DNA of 64,000 nt from Saprospiraceae bacterium UBA3362 (GTDB lineage Bacteria; Bacteroidota; Bacteroidia; Chitinophagales; Saprospiraceae), in the NCBI GenBank assembly GCA_002360455.1, contig DEQQ01000098.1, positions 4,012-68,011 on the forward strand. The letters run 5' to 3'. Shown piece after piece: positions 44,554-54,194 of the stretch (within the stretch, counting starts at the first letter, position 1; the number at the start of each line of letters is the position of its first letter). The notes under the pieces were generated by a model, which worked only from the letters and a program-made list of their open reading frames with translations, did not search any database and was not told the origin of the DNA. The position numbers and the translations under genes are program-made.

Positions 44554-45660
44554 ATGAAATATTTCTTTCTAGGACTAATCCTTTGGACAATTGGATTGCA
44601 ATCTCAAACAATTACAGGTAAAATAGTGCATGATGGATTGAACAGAGATTATAGATTATACATTCCAAAAAATTTCCATAGCAATAAATCATATCCTCTT
44701 ATAGTCAATTTGCATGGATTTACTTCCAATGCCCAACAACAAGAAATCTATGGAGATTTTAGAAGTATTGCAGATACTGCAGGCTTTCTAATTGTTCATC
44801 CCAATGGAACGACAACAAGTCCACTCAATCAAAGTTTTTGGAACGTTGGTTTTTTTCCCAGCACAGTAGATGATGTCGGTTTTATCAATAAGTTAATCGA
44901 TAGTTTGAGCCTGAGCTATCCTATTGATAAGAACAGGATCTATGCAACCGGAATGTCCAATGGTGGATTTATGAGTTATAAACTTGCCTGCGAGTCTGAT
45001 AAATTTGCGGCGATAGCTTCTGTTACAGGAAGTATGGTAGCGGCTGAGAAATTATTGTGCAAACGGAAATCACCAATACCGGTGATGGAGATTCATGGAA
45101 CCGCAGACGGAATAGTACCCTATACAGGTACACAGCAGTTTTTATCTATTGATGAAGTTTTAAATTTTTGGAAAGAAATTAATAAAACAGAGTCCGGAGC
45201 CCAAGTAATAAAAATTTTGGATATTTCTTCCTCTGATGGTGCAACGGCAGAGCATATTATTTTTCATGCCAAAGACTCTTATGCTCCTGTTGAACATTTT
45301 AAAATTAATAATGGCGGACACACTTGGCCGGGTGCAGTAATAAACGTCGGGACAACCTGTCAAGATATTTCGGCAAGTTTAGAAATATGGAAGTTTTTTT
45401 CAAGATTCAGACTTAATTCTATTAGTTCTAATGAAAAAGTTTACACTACGGAGGCCAAGATGTATTTTTCGGCGGAAAGCAATGAGCTAATTTTAGCTGG
45501 TTCTGTTCCGTCAGAACTCATTATTATGGACTTATCAGGCAGAGTGCTGTATTCAAAATGGATTTCAAAAGAATTGGAATCCGTAAATTTAACGAGCATA
45601 AATTCAGGACTGTATTTGGCAAAGTTGAATCGAACGCTTGTGAAGTTTGTTAAATACTAA
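44554..45660 (+). CDS. Secreted PHB-depolymerase-type esterase with T9SS-like tail
   Basis: 368 residues. Signal peptide at residues 1-18 (LGLILWTIGLQSQ). The alpha/beta hydrolase domain shows LIVNLHGFTSNA (oxyanion hole), nucleophile Ser135 in GMSNGG, Asp185 (HGTADGIVPY) and His256 (NNGGHTWPG), giving an intact triad. This is the LpqC/PHB-depolymerase-like esterase family, acting on polyesters or feruloyl/acetyl esters of polysaccharides. The last 70 residues (SELIIMDLSGRVLYS, SGLYLAKLNRTLVKF) look like a short type A T9SS sorting domain, predicting surface secretion. It begins 38 bases after the previous gene and has its own upstream AT-rich leader. Confidence 0.9.
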   Translation: MKYFFLGLILWTIGLQSQTITGKIVHDGLNRDYRLYIPKNFHSNKSYPLIVNLHGFTSNAQQQEIYGDFRSIADTAGFLIVHPNGTTTSPLNQSFWNVGFFPSTVDDVGFINKLIDSLSLSYPIDKNRIYATGMSNGGFMSYKLACESDKFAAIASVTGSMVAAEKLLCKRKSPIPVMEIHGTADGIVPYTGTQQFLSIDEVLNFWKEINKTESGAQVIKILDISSSDGATAEHIIFHAKDSYAPVEHFKINNGGHTWPGAVINVGTTCQDISASLEIWKFFSRFRLNSISSNEKVYTTEAKMYFSAESNELILAGSVPSELIIMDLSGRVLYSKWISKELESVNLTSINSGLYLAKLNRTLVKFVKY

Positions 45661-45715
45661 AAGGGGATGAGTTTTTAGAATTAAAAGTTAAAGAAATAAG
45701 TGCAACAAGTTTAAT

Positions 45716-46210
45716 ATGAAACTATTATTTTATATGTTTATTACTGCAGGATTTATTTTTACATCCTGTCAAAATTCAGACTCTGAAAAGAAAGAATTCA
45801 ATATTTCAGAAGTGCAGGCCTATATCGAACGTATGAACAAGAATTACAACGAACGATTTAAAGTGAATGAGGTAAAAATTACAGGACAAAAATATACTAA
45901 AGATGCTGCTATATTTCCTCCTAATGACAATAAGATTATTGGGATCCCAGCAATCACTTATTATTATTATAACGAAGGTAAAAACTTAGACTTAAAAGTC
46001 GAATTTGAACGAGTAAAGGTGACAGGAGATCAGGAAATGGTGGTCGAAGAAGGAGAGTATATTTTAAGAGGAAAGCTGGATCAACTGTTGGATAAAGGTA
46101 AATATCTGGTCCTATGGAAAAAGGAAAATGACAGCTGGAAAATGTGGCGTGAAATCTGGAATAGCAGTGAGCCCGCAGAAATTGAAGAAGATCCAAAAAC
46201 GACAGAGTAG
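45716..46210 (+). CDS. Small SnoaL/DUF4440-like lipoprotein
   Basis: 164 residues. Lipobox FTSC gives Cys18 (MKLLFYMFITAGFIFTSC). The rest has the alpha-plus-beta pattern of the SnoaL/NTF2-like DUF4440 family: an N-terminal helix (AYIERMNKNYNERF), a central beta region, and the closing strands GKYLVLWKKENDSWKMWREI that are the family's best landmark. These proteins are small periplasmic lipoproteins of unknown function, perhaps ligand binding. It is 55 bases after the esterase gene and convergent with gltX. The short hairpin between them (AAAAAGA/TCTTTTT) may be a weak shared terminator. Confidence 0.75.
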   Translation: MKLLFYMFITAGFIFTSCQNSDSEKKEFNISEVQAYIERMNKNYNERFKVNEVKITGQKYTKDAAIFPPNDNKIIGIPAITYYYYNEGKNLDLKVEFERVKVTGDQEMVVEEGEYILRGKLDQLLDKGKYLVLWKKENDSWKMWREIWNSSEPAEIEEDPKTTE

Positions 46211-46229
46211 AAAAAGAGGAAATCTTTTT

Positions 46230-47753
46230 TTATGAATTGGCCTTAGCCAAAAATCGTTGTATTCTATTTACCAGGAGTTCTTTGCCACAGGCCATCATCA
46301 TTGCATAAATGTCCGGTCCCATTGGAGTTCCTGACATCATCACTCTCAAACTTGGCAAAACCTCTCCAGGTTTTAGCTTGTTTTTTTGCATGAAATTCTG
46401 TAGAACTTGTTCTAAGGACTGAGCTGTAAAATCATCAAGCATTTGGATTTCACCTTCAAGCTCAACATAAGCAGGAATATGTTCCGGCTTCCATTTTTTA
46501 TTCATAAAATCCTCATTGTACTGGATTTGATCTGTAAAAAGATATTTGGATTGACTCCAAAGATCATTTACATAAGTCGACCTAGTTTGATAAAGTGAAC
46601 AAATGCTTGTAATCTGTTCGTCTGTCAAATTTATCAAATCTTTTTCAGCAGAAGACCTAATATAAGGTTTCAATTGATCCGCTGTGGCATGTTGTATATA
46701 ATGAGAATTAAACCACTTAGCCTTATCATAGTCGAACCTTGCACCCGCTTTTACAATATTTTCTTTTTTAAATTCATTAATTAATTCCGGAAGTGAGAAT
46801 ATCTCTTGCTCAGTACCCGGATTCCAACCTAAAAATGCCAAAAAATTGAGTAGGGCTTCAGGCATAAAGCCTTCCTCCCTAAATCCATGAATATATTCTC
46901 CATTCTCCATCTGCCAAGAAATCGGAAAAACAGGAAATCCAAATTGAGCACCATCTCTTTTGGACAACTTTCCGTTCCCTTCCGGTTTTAAAATGAGCGG
47001 AAGATGTGAAAATTCAGGCATTTCATTTTCCCATCCAAAATAACGGTAAAGTAAAACATGATGCGCAGTGCTGCTCAGCCATTCTTCTCCACGAATGACA
47101 TGAGTAATTTTCATAAGTCGGTCATCAATAACATTGGCCATATGGTACGTTGGCATCCCGTCTGATTTTATCAGAACTTTATCATCCAATTCTTGTGTGG
47201 CAAAAGACACATGCCCTCTTACGGTATCATGAATTTCTACAGTTTCTCCTTCAGGAACTTTGAGTCTAATTACATAGGCTATACCTTGGTGAAATAAATT
47301 CTGCACCTCATCCGGAGATAAGCTTAGACTGTTTTTCATCTCGGCTCGTGTATTGTAGTCATATTTTACAACATCAGATTCTTGTTTTGCTAAACGTTGT
47401 TTCATCGCTTCAATTTCTTCTGCTGTATCGAAAGCATAATATGCAAAACCTCTTTCCACCAATTGCTTTGCGTAGTCCAAATAAATGGCTTTTCGTTCGG
47501 ACTGTCTGTAAGGCCCATATTCTCCTCCGAATCCGGGCCCTTCATCGGGAATGAGACCTAACCAATTCAAAGATCTGATAATATAATCCTCTGCTCCAGG
47601 GACATAACGGGTTTGGTCAGTGTCTTCTATTCGAAGAATAAACACACCGCCCAACTGCCTGGCCAATAAATAATTATAAAGTGCAGTACGTATTCCTCCA
47701 ATATGCAAAGCTCCTGTTGGACTAGGTGCAAATCTTAATCTGACTTGTTTCAT
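46230..47753 (-). CDS. gltX: Glutamyl-tRNA synthetase
   Basis: 507 residues. Class I signature PSPTGALHIGG with the HIGH equivalent H-I-G at about residues 17-20, the family insert (RIEDTDQTRYV), VIRGEEWLSSTAHHVLLY, and KLSKRDG at about 262. It charges tRNA-Glu, feeding protein synthesis and, if present, the glutamyl-tRNA route to tetrapyrroles. Discrimination from glutaminyl-tRNA synthetase is by the C-terminal helical anticodon domain, which fits GluRS. Independent transcription unit; assignment secure. Confidence 0.98.
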   Translation of the reverse strand: MKQVRLRFAPSPTGALHIGGIRTALYNYLLARQLGGVFILRIEDTDQTRYVPGAEDYIIRSLNWLGLIPDEGPGFGGEYGPYRQSERKAIYLDYAKQLVERGFAYYAFDTAEEIEAMKQRLAKQESDVVKYDYNTRAEMKNSLSLSPDEVQNLFHQGIAYVIRLKVPEGETVEIHDTVRGHVSFATQELDDKVLIKSDGMPTYHMANVIDDRLMKITHVIRGEEWLSSTAHHVLLYRYFGWENEMPEFSHLPLILKPEGNGKLSKRDGAQFGFPVFPISWQMENGEYIHGFREEGFMPEALLNFLAFLGWNPGTEQEIFSLPELINEFKKENIVKAGARFDYDKAKWFNSHYIQHATADQLKPYIRSSAEKDLINLTDEQITSICSLYQTRSTYVNDLWSQSKYLFTDQIQYNEDFMNKKWKPEHIPAYVELEGEIQMLDDFTAQSLEQVLQNFMQKNKLKPGEVLPSLRVMMSGTPMGPDIYAMMMACGKELLVNRIQRFLAKANS

Positions 47754-47815
47754 TTTTTAATATCTGGATAAAAGACCCTAACAAAATAATTTAAATGAAA
47801 AAATGTTTTGTAGAT

Positions 47816-47862
47816 CTAAAAATAAACGCGCATTAATTGATTTTGAATTTTATTAATGCGCG
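47816..47862 (-). terminator. Terminator of the M3 peptidase gene
   Basis: An 11-bp perfect stem, CGCGCATTAAT (47827-47837) with ATTAATGCGCG (47852-47862), followed on the minus strand by a T-rich tract. It lies 18 bases beyond the M3 peptidase stop. Confidence 0.75.
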
Positions 47863-47880
47863 CAAATAAAAAATACGAGA

Positions 47881-50043
47881 TTATTTTTTTACGAGGGGAA
47901 AGCCTCTTGTTTTCATCAATGCATCTGTGCTTGGATCTTTTCCTCTAAAAAGTTTATACGCTTCGGCTTCATCCATTGTTCCCCCTACTGAAAACACATA
48001 ATCATTAAGTCGCTTGCCCACAGACTTATCATAGGGACCACCGGCTTCTGTAAAGGCTTCAAAAGCATCTGCACTTAACACTTCAGACCATAGATAACTG
48101 TAGTAACCTGCAGAATAGCCCTCATCAGAAAAAATATGGCCAAAATGAGGTAATCGATGACGCATTACTATTTCTTTTGGCATATTCAATTTAGCTAATG
48201 TTTGCTTTTCAAATTGATCTGCATCTATATTAGCATTTCCGGCAAGATGAATTTTCATATCAACCAAAGCACTTGCAAGATATTCTGTTGTAGAAAATCC
48301 CTGGTTGAATGTTGCTGCTTTCTTTATTTTATCCAAAATTTCTTTTGGCATAGATTGTCCGGTTTTGTAATGCAAAGCATATTTGGATAAAATCTCAGGA
48401 GTGGACAACCAACGTTCTAAAATCTGCGAAGGGAACTCAACATAATCTGTTGCTACATTTGTACCTGATAGAGCAGGATAGTTCACTTTTGAACTAAGAC
48501 CATGCAATGCATGTCCAAATTCATGAAATAAAGTTTCGGCATCATCCCAGGAAATTAATACCGCTTCTCCATTAGTGGTTTTAATGAAATTGCAATTGTT
48601 GGAAACAATCGTTGTAATATTTCCATTAATTGTTTCTTGTTCGCGATAAGCAGTCATCCATGCGCCTGATCTTTTCCCTTCTCTGGCATAAGGATCAAAA
48701 TACCATAGTCCTATAAGTTGATTTGTTCTATTGTCTTCTACTTTCCAAACTCTTACATCCGCATGAAATACAGGTACATCATTTACTTGAGTAAATTTAA
48801 AATTAAACAATTCTTGAGCCATGTAAAACATTCCTTCTCTAAGTTTTTCCAACTGCAAATATTGCTTGACTTCATTCTCATCCAAGTCATATTTTGCCTT
48901 TCTTACTTTCTCGGCAAAATAGCGATAATCCCAAGCTTCAATTTTGATTTTATCAGCTTGTTGATCTGCTAATTTTTGCATATCGGTTACTTCTTCTTTG
49001 ACTCTGGCAATTGCTGAAGGCCAGACCGACTCCAATAAAGCCATTGCTTTTTCGGGCGTTTGAGCCATCTTATCTGCAAGTTTCAAATGGGCATGACTTG
49101 GGAATCCTAGTAGCTTTGCTTTTTCTGCACGCAGGCTCAAAATTTGTGGGATGATTGCATTATTGTCATTTTTGTCTGCATTATCTCCACGATTAATAAA
49201 CATTTTCCACACTTTTTCTCGTAATGATCTATTGTTGGAATAAGTTAAAAAAGGTTCAACTGCTGATCTGGTATTGGCGATAAGCCATGTGCCTGATTTT
49301 TTCTTTGATTCTGCTTTGCTTTTAGCAGCGTTTATTATGGATTCGGGCAGCCCATCTAAGTCTTTTTCTGAATTGAGTTCAACAAATTTTTCAGACTCAT
49401 CGGCCAATTGATTTTGAGAAAATTTTGTAAACAAACCGGCTAATTTTTGATTGATTTCTGCAACTTTTGCTTTACTTGAATCATCAAGTTTTGCTCCTGC
49501 CAAAACAAAGCTGGTATAGTATCTCCACAATAGTCGCTTTTGTTCAGCATTTAAGCTTTCTTTTTCTTTGCCATTATTCACAGCTTCTATTCTTGCAAAC
49601 AATTCTTTGTTTTGTATGATGGAATCTTGGAAAGCCGCAAATCGCGGTTCCGCTATTGCTTGAATAGAATCCAGTGTAGTATTGGCCATATTGCTAGTAT
49701 AGATGTAATAAATTGCCTGAACTCTTTTGAGGGCTGAACCGGTTTTCTCTAAAGCTTCAATTGTATTCTTAAAATTGGCCGACTCTTGATTTGTACAAAT
49801 GGCATTAATTTCTTTTCTTTTGACATCCAGTGCCTCTTCAATACTTGGGAGAAAGTCTTCAATCTTCACCTTGTCAAATGCTGGAACTCCATTGTAAGGG
49901 CCTTTCCACTCATCTGTAAGTGAAAATGGTTTTGATAAATTGTCATTTGCTGAAATTGTTGATTTCATATCTTGTTTTTGGTTGTTGCAGGAATGGAAAA
50001 TCAGTCCTGTGATGAGGCAAAAGCCTATGATTTTTGAATTCAT
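47881..50043 (-). CDS. dcp: M3 family metallopeptidase, peptidyl-dipeptidase Dcp-like lipoprotein
   Basis: 720 residues. Lipoprotein signal with lipobox FHSC (Cys19). An M3 thimet-oligopeptidase fold with HEFGH at about residue 507 (LFHEFGHALHGLSS), followed by the third zinc ligand region, plus the family motifs LWYFDPYAREGKRSGAWM and RHRLPHFGHIFS. Dcp-type enzymes remove C-terminal dipeptides from short peptides and so recycle periplasmic peptides. Predicted periplasmic and membrane-tethered rather than cytoplasmic. A TAATTTTG promoter box lies 31 bases upstream. Confidence 0.94.
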   Translation of the reverse strand: MNSKIIGFCLITGLIFHSCNNQKQDMKSTISANDNLSKPFSLTDEWKGPYNGVPAFDKVKIEDFLPSIEEALDVKRKEINAICTNQESANFKNTIEALEKTGSALKRVQAIYYIYTSNMANTTLDSIQAIAEPRFAAFQDSIIQNKELFARIEAVNNGKEKESLNAEQKRLLWRYYTSFVLAGAKLDDSSKAKVAEINQKLAGLFTKFSQNQLADESEKFVELNSEKDLDGLPESIINAAKSKAESKKKSGTWLIANTRSAVEPFLTYSNNRSLREKVWKMFINRGDNADKNDNNAIIPQILSLRAEKAKLLGFPSHAHLKLADKMAQTPEKAMALLESVWPSAIARVKEEVTDMQKLADQQADKIKIEAWDYRYFAEKVRKAKYDLDENEVKQYLQLEKLREGMFYMAQELFNFKFTQVNDVPVFHADVRVWKVEDNRTNQLIGLWYFDPYAREGKRSGAWMTAYREQETINGNITTIVSNNCNFIKTTNGEAVLISWDDAETLFHEFGHALHGLSSKVNYPALSGTNVATDYVEFPSQILERWLSTPEILSKYALHYKTGQSMPKEILDKIKKAATFNQGFSTTEYLASALVDMKIHLAGNANIDADQFEKQTLAKLNMPKEIVMRHRLPHFGHIFSDEGYSAGYYSYLWSEVLSADAFEAFTEAGGPYDKSVGKRLNDYVFSVGGTMDEAEAYKLFRGKDPSTDALMKTRGFPLVKK

Positions 50044-50074
50044 TTTGATAAAATTTTCTATAAAAGTATTGCCT

Positions 50075-50082
50075 CAAAATTA
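50075..50082 (-). promoter_or_regulatory. TAATTTTG -7 box of the M3 peptidase gene
   Basis: Exact TAnnTTTG match on the minus strand, 31 bases upstream of the ATG at 50043. Confidence 0.65.
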
Positions 50083-50263
50083 ATGAAAAATGTGAAAAAA
50101 ATAAATATTTAATGCACAGATTATAGAAGGCACCAATTTTTGCCGCAAGAATGGTGAAATAGCCTTGTTTTATTGTTTTGACAGTAGAATGAATTTGAAC
50201 AGGACTATTTACTGAAAAACAAGCCATTCATTTATTTTCAGAGCGGACATCACAAAGACTAAT

Positions 50264-50271
50264 TATATTTG
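50264..50271 (+). promoter_or_regulatory. TATATTTG -7 box of the nitrilase gene
   Basis: Exact TAnnTTTG match, 25 bases upstream of the ATG at 50297. Confidence 0.6.
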
Positions 50272-50296
50272 TACTCTATACTATTTAAATTTTGAA

Positions 50297-51073
50297 ATGA
50301 AAATTGCAATTGTCCAGTTTAATCCTGTTTGGGAATCAATAGATTCCAATTTGAAAAAAATAGAAAATATGTTGAATCAAGAATTGTCGGATCAAGTGGA
50401 CATAATTGTACTGCCTGAAATGTTTTCTACAGGATTTAGTATGAATACATCGTTGGCGGAAACAGAAAATGGTAAAACTGTAAATTGGATGAAGTCCATT
50501 TCTGAGAAATATTCTAGCGCAATATGTGGCTCTGTTATGACCAGAGAAGATTCTCATTATTACAACAGATTTTATTGGATTCATAGAACTGATCTTTTTA
50601 CTTATGACAAGAGACATCTGTTCTCTCTTGCTCAGGAGCACTTAGATTTTTCTGCCGGTGATCAAAATATAGAGATTGAATACAAAGGATTTAAAATTCG
50701 CAGTTTTATTTGCTACGATTTAAGATTTCCGGTTTGGATGAGAAACAAGAATGCCGCCGACTTGGATATTGTTGTTGCAAACTTTCCTAAAACAAGAACT
50801 TTAGCTTGGGATACTTTGCTTAGAGCAAGAGCAATAGAAAATCAAAACTACGTTATAGGAGTCAATATTGTGGGTAGGGATGGCAACGGTTTGGAGTATA
50901 GTGGACATTCTGCAGTGTATGACTGTGAAGGATTGACGGCTGCCCATTGCAATTCAGGCGAAGGAGTTTTTGTGGCTCAAATTAATCAGGAGAGAATTAC
51001 TGCGTTTCGTCGTGCTTACCCTTTTTGGAAAGATGCAGATCAGTTTGAGATCAATAGGACTCAAAATAAATAG
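50297..51073 (+). CDS. Nitrilase-family amidohydrolase (omega-amidase YafV-like)
   Basis: 258 residues. The catalytic triad Glu41 (VLPEMFSTGF), Lys105 (YDKRHLF) and Cys139 (SFICYDLRFPVW) is intact. The order FSTGFSM, KRHLFSLAQEH, CYDLRFP is that of the YafV/omega-amidase group, which hydrolyses alpha-ketoglutaramate or alpha-ketosuccinamate in the methionine-salvage glutamine transaminase route. A methionine-type aminotransferase that would generate such amides is encoded at 58783. The gene is followed after 1 base by birA. Confidence 0.93.
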   Translation: MKIAIVQFNPVWESIDSNLKKIENMLNQELSDQVDIIVLPEMFSTGFSMNTSLAETENGKTVNWMKSISEKYSSAICGSVMTREDSHYYNRFYWIHRTDLFTYDKRHLFSLAQEHLDFSAGDQNIEIEYKGFKIRSFICYDLRFPVWMRNKNAADLDIVVANFPKTRTLAWDTLLRARAIENQNYVIGVNIVGRDGNGLEYSGHSAVYDCEGLTAAHCNSGEGVFVAQINQERITAFRRAYPFWKDADQFEINRTQNK

Positions 51074-51074
51074 A

Positions 51075-51818
51075 ATGTACACATTGATTTATTTGGATCA
51101 TGTTGATTCTACGAATCGTTATGCTGCAGATTATTTGCAATCTCATCAACCAACTAATCCTTGTGTGATCCATGCAAATCATCAGACTGAAGGAAAAGGG
51201 CAGTATGGTCGTGCATGGATATCAGTAGAAAACGAAAGCCTGTGTTTTTCATTAATCATTCCGAGTGTTAATCTTCCTTTGACGAAACTTTTTCTTTTAC
51301 ATTGTATAACGTCATTATCCATTGTAAAACAACTTCAACTTTATTTCCCTGAGTTGAACTTTGCCATTAAATGGCCTAATGATATATATTGTTTAGAGAA
51401 AAAAATTTGTGGTATTTTAATTCAAAATGTTATCAAACATGACATTGTTCAGGATACAATACTCGGTATTGGAATAAACGTTAATAATTCTCATTTTTCT
51501 AATCTAAATCAAGCCTCATCATTGTATATTTTATGTCAAAGAATGGTGAACCTAAATTCTTTAATGGACGCTATAGTGAGAGAAGTTATAGATAGGTTTC
51601 AGTTCTTTTGCGACAATGAGAATTGGGATCATTTATTAACAACATACAATGAACTGCTATATTGTAAGAATACTGAGGTTGAATGGATGCATAACAAACA
51701 CTCTTTTCATGCAAGAATTATTGAAGTAAATTCTTTAGGCCAAATTCAATTGAGGACCCAAAATGAAAACATACAGTGGTATTCTTTTGGAGAAATTCAA
51801 TATGTTAGAAAAGTTTAG
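51075..51818 (+). CDS. birA: Biotin--[acetyl-CoA-carboxylase] ligase
   Basis: 247 residues from the ATG at 51075, just after the nitrilase stop. The longest frame starts at 50970 inside that gene, which is unlikely. The class I catalytic core is present without an N-terminal repressor domain: DSTNRYAA, the biotin-binding EGKGQYGRAWIS (39-50), FAIKWPNDIY (K99-D102-I) and KICGILIQ (K110). It attaches biotin to the biotin carboxyl carrier protein. The lack of a helix-turn-helix means it cannot act as a BirA-type repressor. Its 3' end overlaps convergent lnt by 14 bases. Confidence 0.94.
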   Translation: MYTLIYLDHVDSTNRYAADYLQSHQPTNPCVIHANHQTEGKGQYGRAWISVENESLCFSLIIPSVNLPLTKLFLLHCITSLSIVKQLQLYFPELNFAIKWPNDIYCLEKKICGILIQNVIKHDIVQDTILGIGINVNNSHFSNLNQASSLYILCQRMVNLNSLMDAIVREVIDRFQFFCDNENWDHLLTTYNELLYCKNTEVEWMHNKHSFHARIIEVNSLGQIQLRTQNENIQWYSFGEIQYVRKV

Positions 51819-53592
51819 ACTTAATAACAGTGGACCAATAAATAATTAAAAAAAGAATGCTTATAACGCATGCAAGCCAAGCTATAAAGTCACCTGTTTT
51901 TTCATAAAAACTATGCTCATTGTTTAAAAGTATGTCTTGTTCATGAGCAATTTTTGTATCATATCGACTTGACCATTGCACATTCCCTTTCGCATTAATA
52001 AAGCAAGATGAACCAGTGTTGGTAGCTCTTACCACGGGTTTCCTGTATTCAATAGCCCTTAAAATGGAATAATATGCATGTTGCTTGTAGCCGGGTGTGT
52101 CATCCCACCAACCATCATTGGTCAAAACAAAGAGAGCTTGTGAACCTTGCCTGAAAAATCCTTGTAAATATTCACCATAAATAGATTCATAACAGATAAC
52201 AGGAGCAACTTTTTTGTCATTAAAAATAAAAGGCTGTCTTTCTTTTTGCTGTGCAAAACCTGCTGCAGAACCGCCGAGCATTTTCACTATAGGATTCAAG
52301 AAAGGAAGCAAATTTTTATATGGAAAAATTTCTGCACCGGGAACCAATTTACTTTTTATATAATAATCTTCTTTTTCTTTACTCACCATTAAGGCTGTAT
52401 TTCCTATCTCGTAGTAGCTGTTTGGATTAGAATTACTTTGTCGTGCTGCTGGGCTTAGAGGTTCATTGGGAAGAAAAAATTTTACAGAAGTGATTCCGGT
52501 GATCAAACATGAATGATTATTCTTTAATATAGAATCGCGTATCCATGTTATCCTTTCATCCTCTTTTAGGCTGTTGATTTTAAATAGGTCTTCATTACCA
52601 ATACTTGTTTCCGGCCACAATATGAATTCTGTTTGCTCGGAAGAAAATTCGTTGCTTAGTTTTTGAAATTCTTTGCACTGAATTGATTCGGGTATAGAGA
52701 ATTTTTGAAAATGTGGTTCGTAATTTGCTTGTACAATTAATATTCTCGAGCGTACTCCATTTATATCATACAACAGATACATAAACAATGATATCAATGA
52801 GGGAATTGCAATCCAAAGAATTAAAGAAAAACCATATTTTTTAGTGGACTTAGTATTTTGATTTTGTTTTGATTTCCATAGTTCGAATACAAACCAGTTG
52901 GCAACCAATATCCAAAGTCCACCACCAAATACACCGGTAACTTCATACCATTGAATCAAACTTGGTAGGCTTGCCCATGTATTTCCCAGTGTGAGCCATG
53001 GCCAAGAAATTTCCCAATTGAGATGAATATATTCCCAGCAAAACCAAAAAGAAAAGAAAGCTAACCATTTAAATTGAGGAAATCTTCGACCTACAATTAT
53101 CATTCCAAGCCATGGAATCGACATGAATAAACTATTCAAAGTAAAAGCAACTAAAGAGGGAATGAGAGCAGCATTAGCAACCCAAAATGTAGCAAGAAAA
53201 TTCCAAAGTAAAAAACAAAAATAGGAATAAATAAAATGCCTTAGATTTTTTGAGTTAATATCAGATTGTTCAATTCTTTCTTGTAAAATAAGCAATGGAA
53301 CAAAGGCTACGAAACTTAATGGGGCCAAAGGAAGAGGAGGAAAAGCTAATGCTAATAAAATTCCGGACAGAGCAATAAGACCAAGATAATATAACTTCTC
53401 TTTTGAATCCCAAAAAAATTGCTTTAAAAAAATAGTGATGAGCAACCAACTCAATATAAAGAAAACCAACACTAAGTAGCCCCAAAATGGAATTGTAGCC
53501 AGTTTTAGTCCTAGGATTACTAACAAAATAAAGCAAGCTAAACCAATAAGCCTTCTGTATTTTTTTTCGAGAAAAAATTTGCTAAGCATCAT
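51805..53592 (-). CDS. lnt: Apolipoprotein N-acyltransferase
   Basis: 595 residues. About seven membrane helices (residues 15-260) precede a nitrilase-like catalytic domain with Glu in LWPETSIGNED, Lys in KSKLVPGAEIFPY and Cys in VICYESIYGEY, the Lnt triad. The Lnt motif GSAAGF is also present. It adds the third acyl chain to the N-terminal Cys of lipoproteins, of which this window encodes several. It begins directly after the maf stop (1 base apart), which indicates coupling. A two-ATG start (MM) leaves the exact first residue open by one codon. Confidence 0.95.
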   Translation of the reverse strand: MMLSKFFLEKKYRRLIGLACFILLVILGLKLATIPFWGYLVLVFFILSWLLITIFLKQFFWDSKEKLYYLGLIALSGILLALAFPPLPLAPLSFVAFVPLLILQERIEQSDINSKNLRHFIYSYFCFLLWNFLATFWVANAALIPSLVAFTLNSLFMSIPWLGMIIVGRRFPQFKWLAFFSFWFCWEYIHLNWEISWPWLTLGNTWASLPSLIQWYEVTGVFGGGLWILVANWFVFELWKSKQNQNTKSTKKYGFSLILWIAIPSLISLFMYLLYDINGVRSRILIVQANYEPHFQKFSIPESIQCKEFQKLSNEFSSEQTEFILWPETSIGNEDLFKINSLKEDERITWIRDSILKNNHSCLITGITSVKFFLPNEPLSPAARQSNSNPNSYYEIGNTALMVSKEKEDYYIKSKLVPGAEIFPYKNLLPFLNPIVKMLGGSAAGFAQQKERQPFIFNDKKVAPVICYESIYGEYLQGFFRQGSQALFVLTNDGWWDDTPGYKQHAYYSILRAIEYRKPVVRATNTGSSCFINAKGNVQWSSRYDTKIAHEQDILLNNEHSFYEKTGDFIAWLACVISILFLIIYWSTVIKSKLF

Positions 53593-54183
53593 TTAAAATA
53601 ATAAAGCCCCTTCAAAGTGTTTTAAGCCTTCATAAACCAGATCGGCCGGCAAGCCCATAATGTTTGCATAGCTTCCCTCAATGGCAGAGATCTTACAAAG
53701 GCCAACCCATTCTTGAACGGCATAAGATCCTGCTTTATCATATGGCTTAAAACGATCAATGTACCATTCAATTTCTTCATAAGTAAATTCTCTGAAATAG
53801 ACATTTGAAGAACCTGTGAAAGAAATAGTTTTATGCTTGTCAGTGATTTGTACTCCGGTATAAACAGTGTGTTTTTTTCCTGAAAGATGTGCAAGTATTC
53901 GGATAGCATCGTTTCGGTCAGATGGTTTCCCAAATATTTTTTGACCTAATACGACGATGCTGTCTGCTGTAATGATAATATTGTCTTCAGTGAGGTATTG
54001 CCTTGCCTCTGCAGTTTTTTTAGAGCATATAAATTCTGCAACTTCATTGATAGCAAGATTTTCAGGATAAGTCTCATCTGCATTTACCGGAGATACCGTA
54101 ATAGTGAATCCTGCTTCTTCCAACAATTGTTTTCTTCGAGGAGAGCCTGACGCCAGAACAATTGGCCTTTTATTTAAAGACAT
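53593..54183 (-). CDS. maf: Maf family nucleotide pyrophosphatase
   Basis: 196 residues. N-terminal VLASGSPRRKQLLEEAGF (the family signature), the Asp-rich VSPVNADETYPEN, the AEARQYL and ITADSIVVL segments, the DRFKPYDKAGSYAVQEW loop and the closing NIMGLPADLV. Maf proteins hydrolyse canonical or modified nucleoside triphosphates (dTTP/UTP or m7GTP type); here the SxGSPRR pattern and the KAGSYAVQ loop fit the dTTP/UTP-pyrophosphatase group, by inference. The gene sits 11 bases after the T9SS type B protein stop and is followed immediately by lnt on the same strand. Confidence 0.93.
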   Translation of the reverse strand: MSLNKRPIVLASGSPRRKQLLEEAGFTITVSPVNADETYPENLAINEVAEFICSKKTAEARQYLTEDNIIITADSIVVLGQKIFGKPSDRNDAIRILAHLSGKKHTVYTGVQITDKHKTISFTGSSNVYFREFTYEEIEWYIDRFKPYDKAGSYAVQEWVGLCKISAIEGSYANIMGLPADLVYEGLKHFEGALLF

Positions 54184-54194
54184 CTTTGAAATAT

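Noticed and set aside
46211..46229. AAAAAGA/TCTTTTT hairpin between the small lipoprotein and gltX as a terminator
   Set aside because: Short, AT-only stem; too weak to call as a feature.
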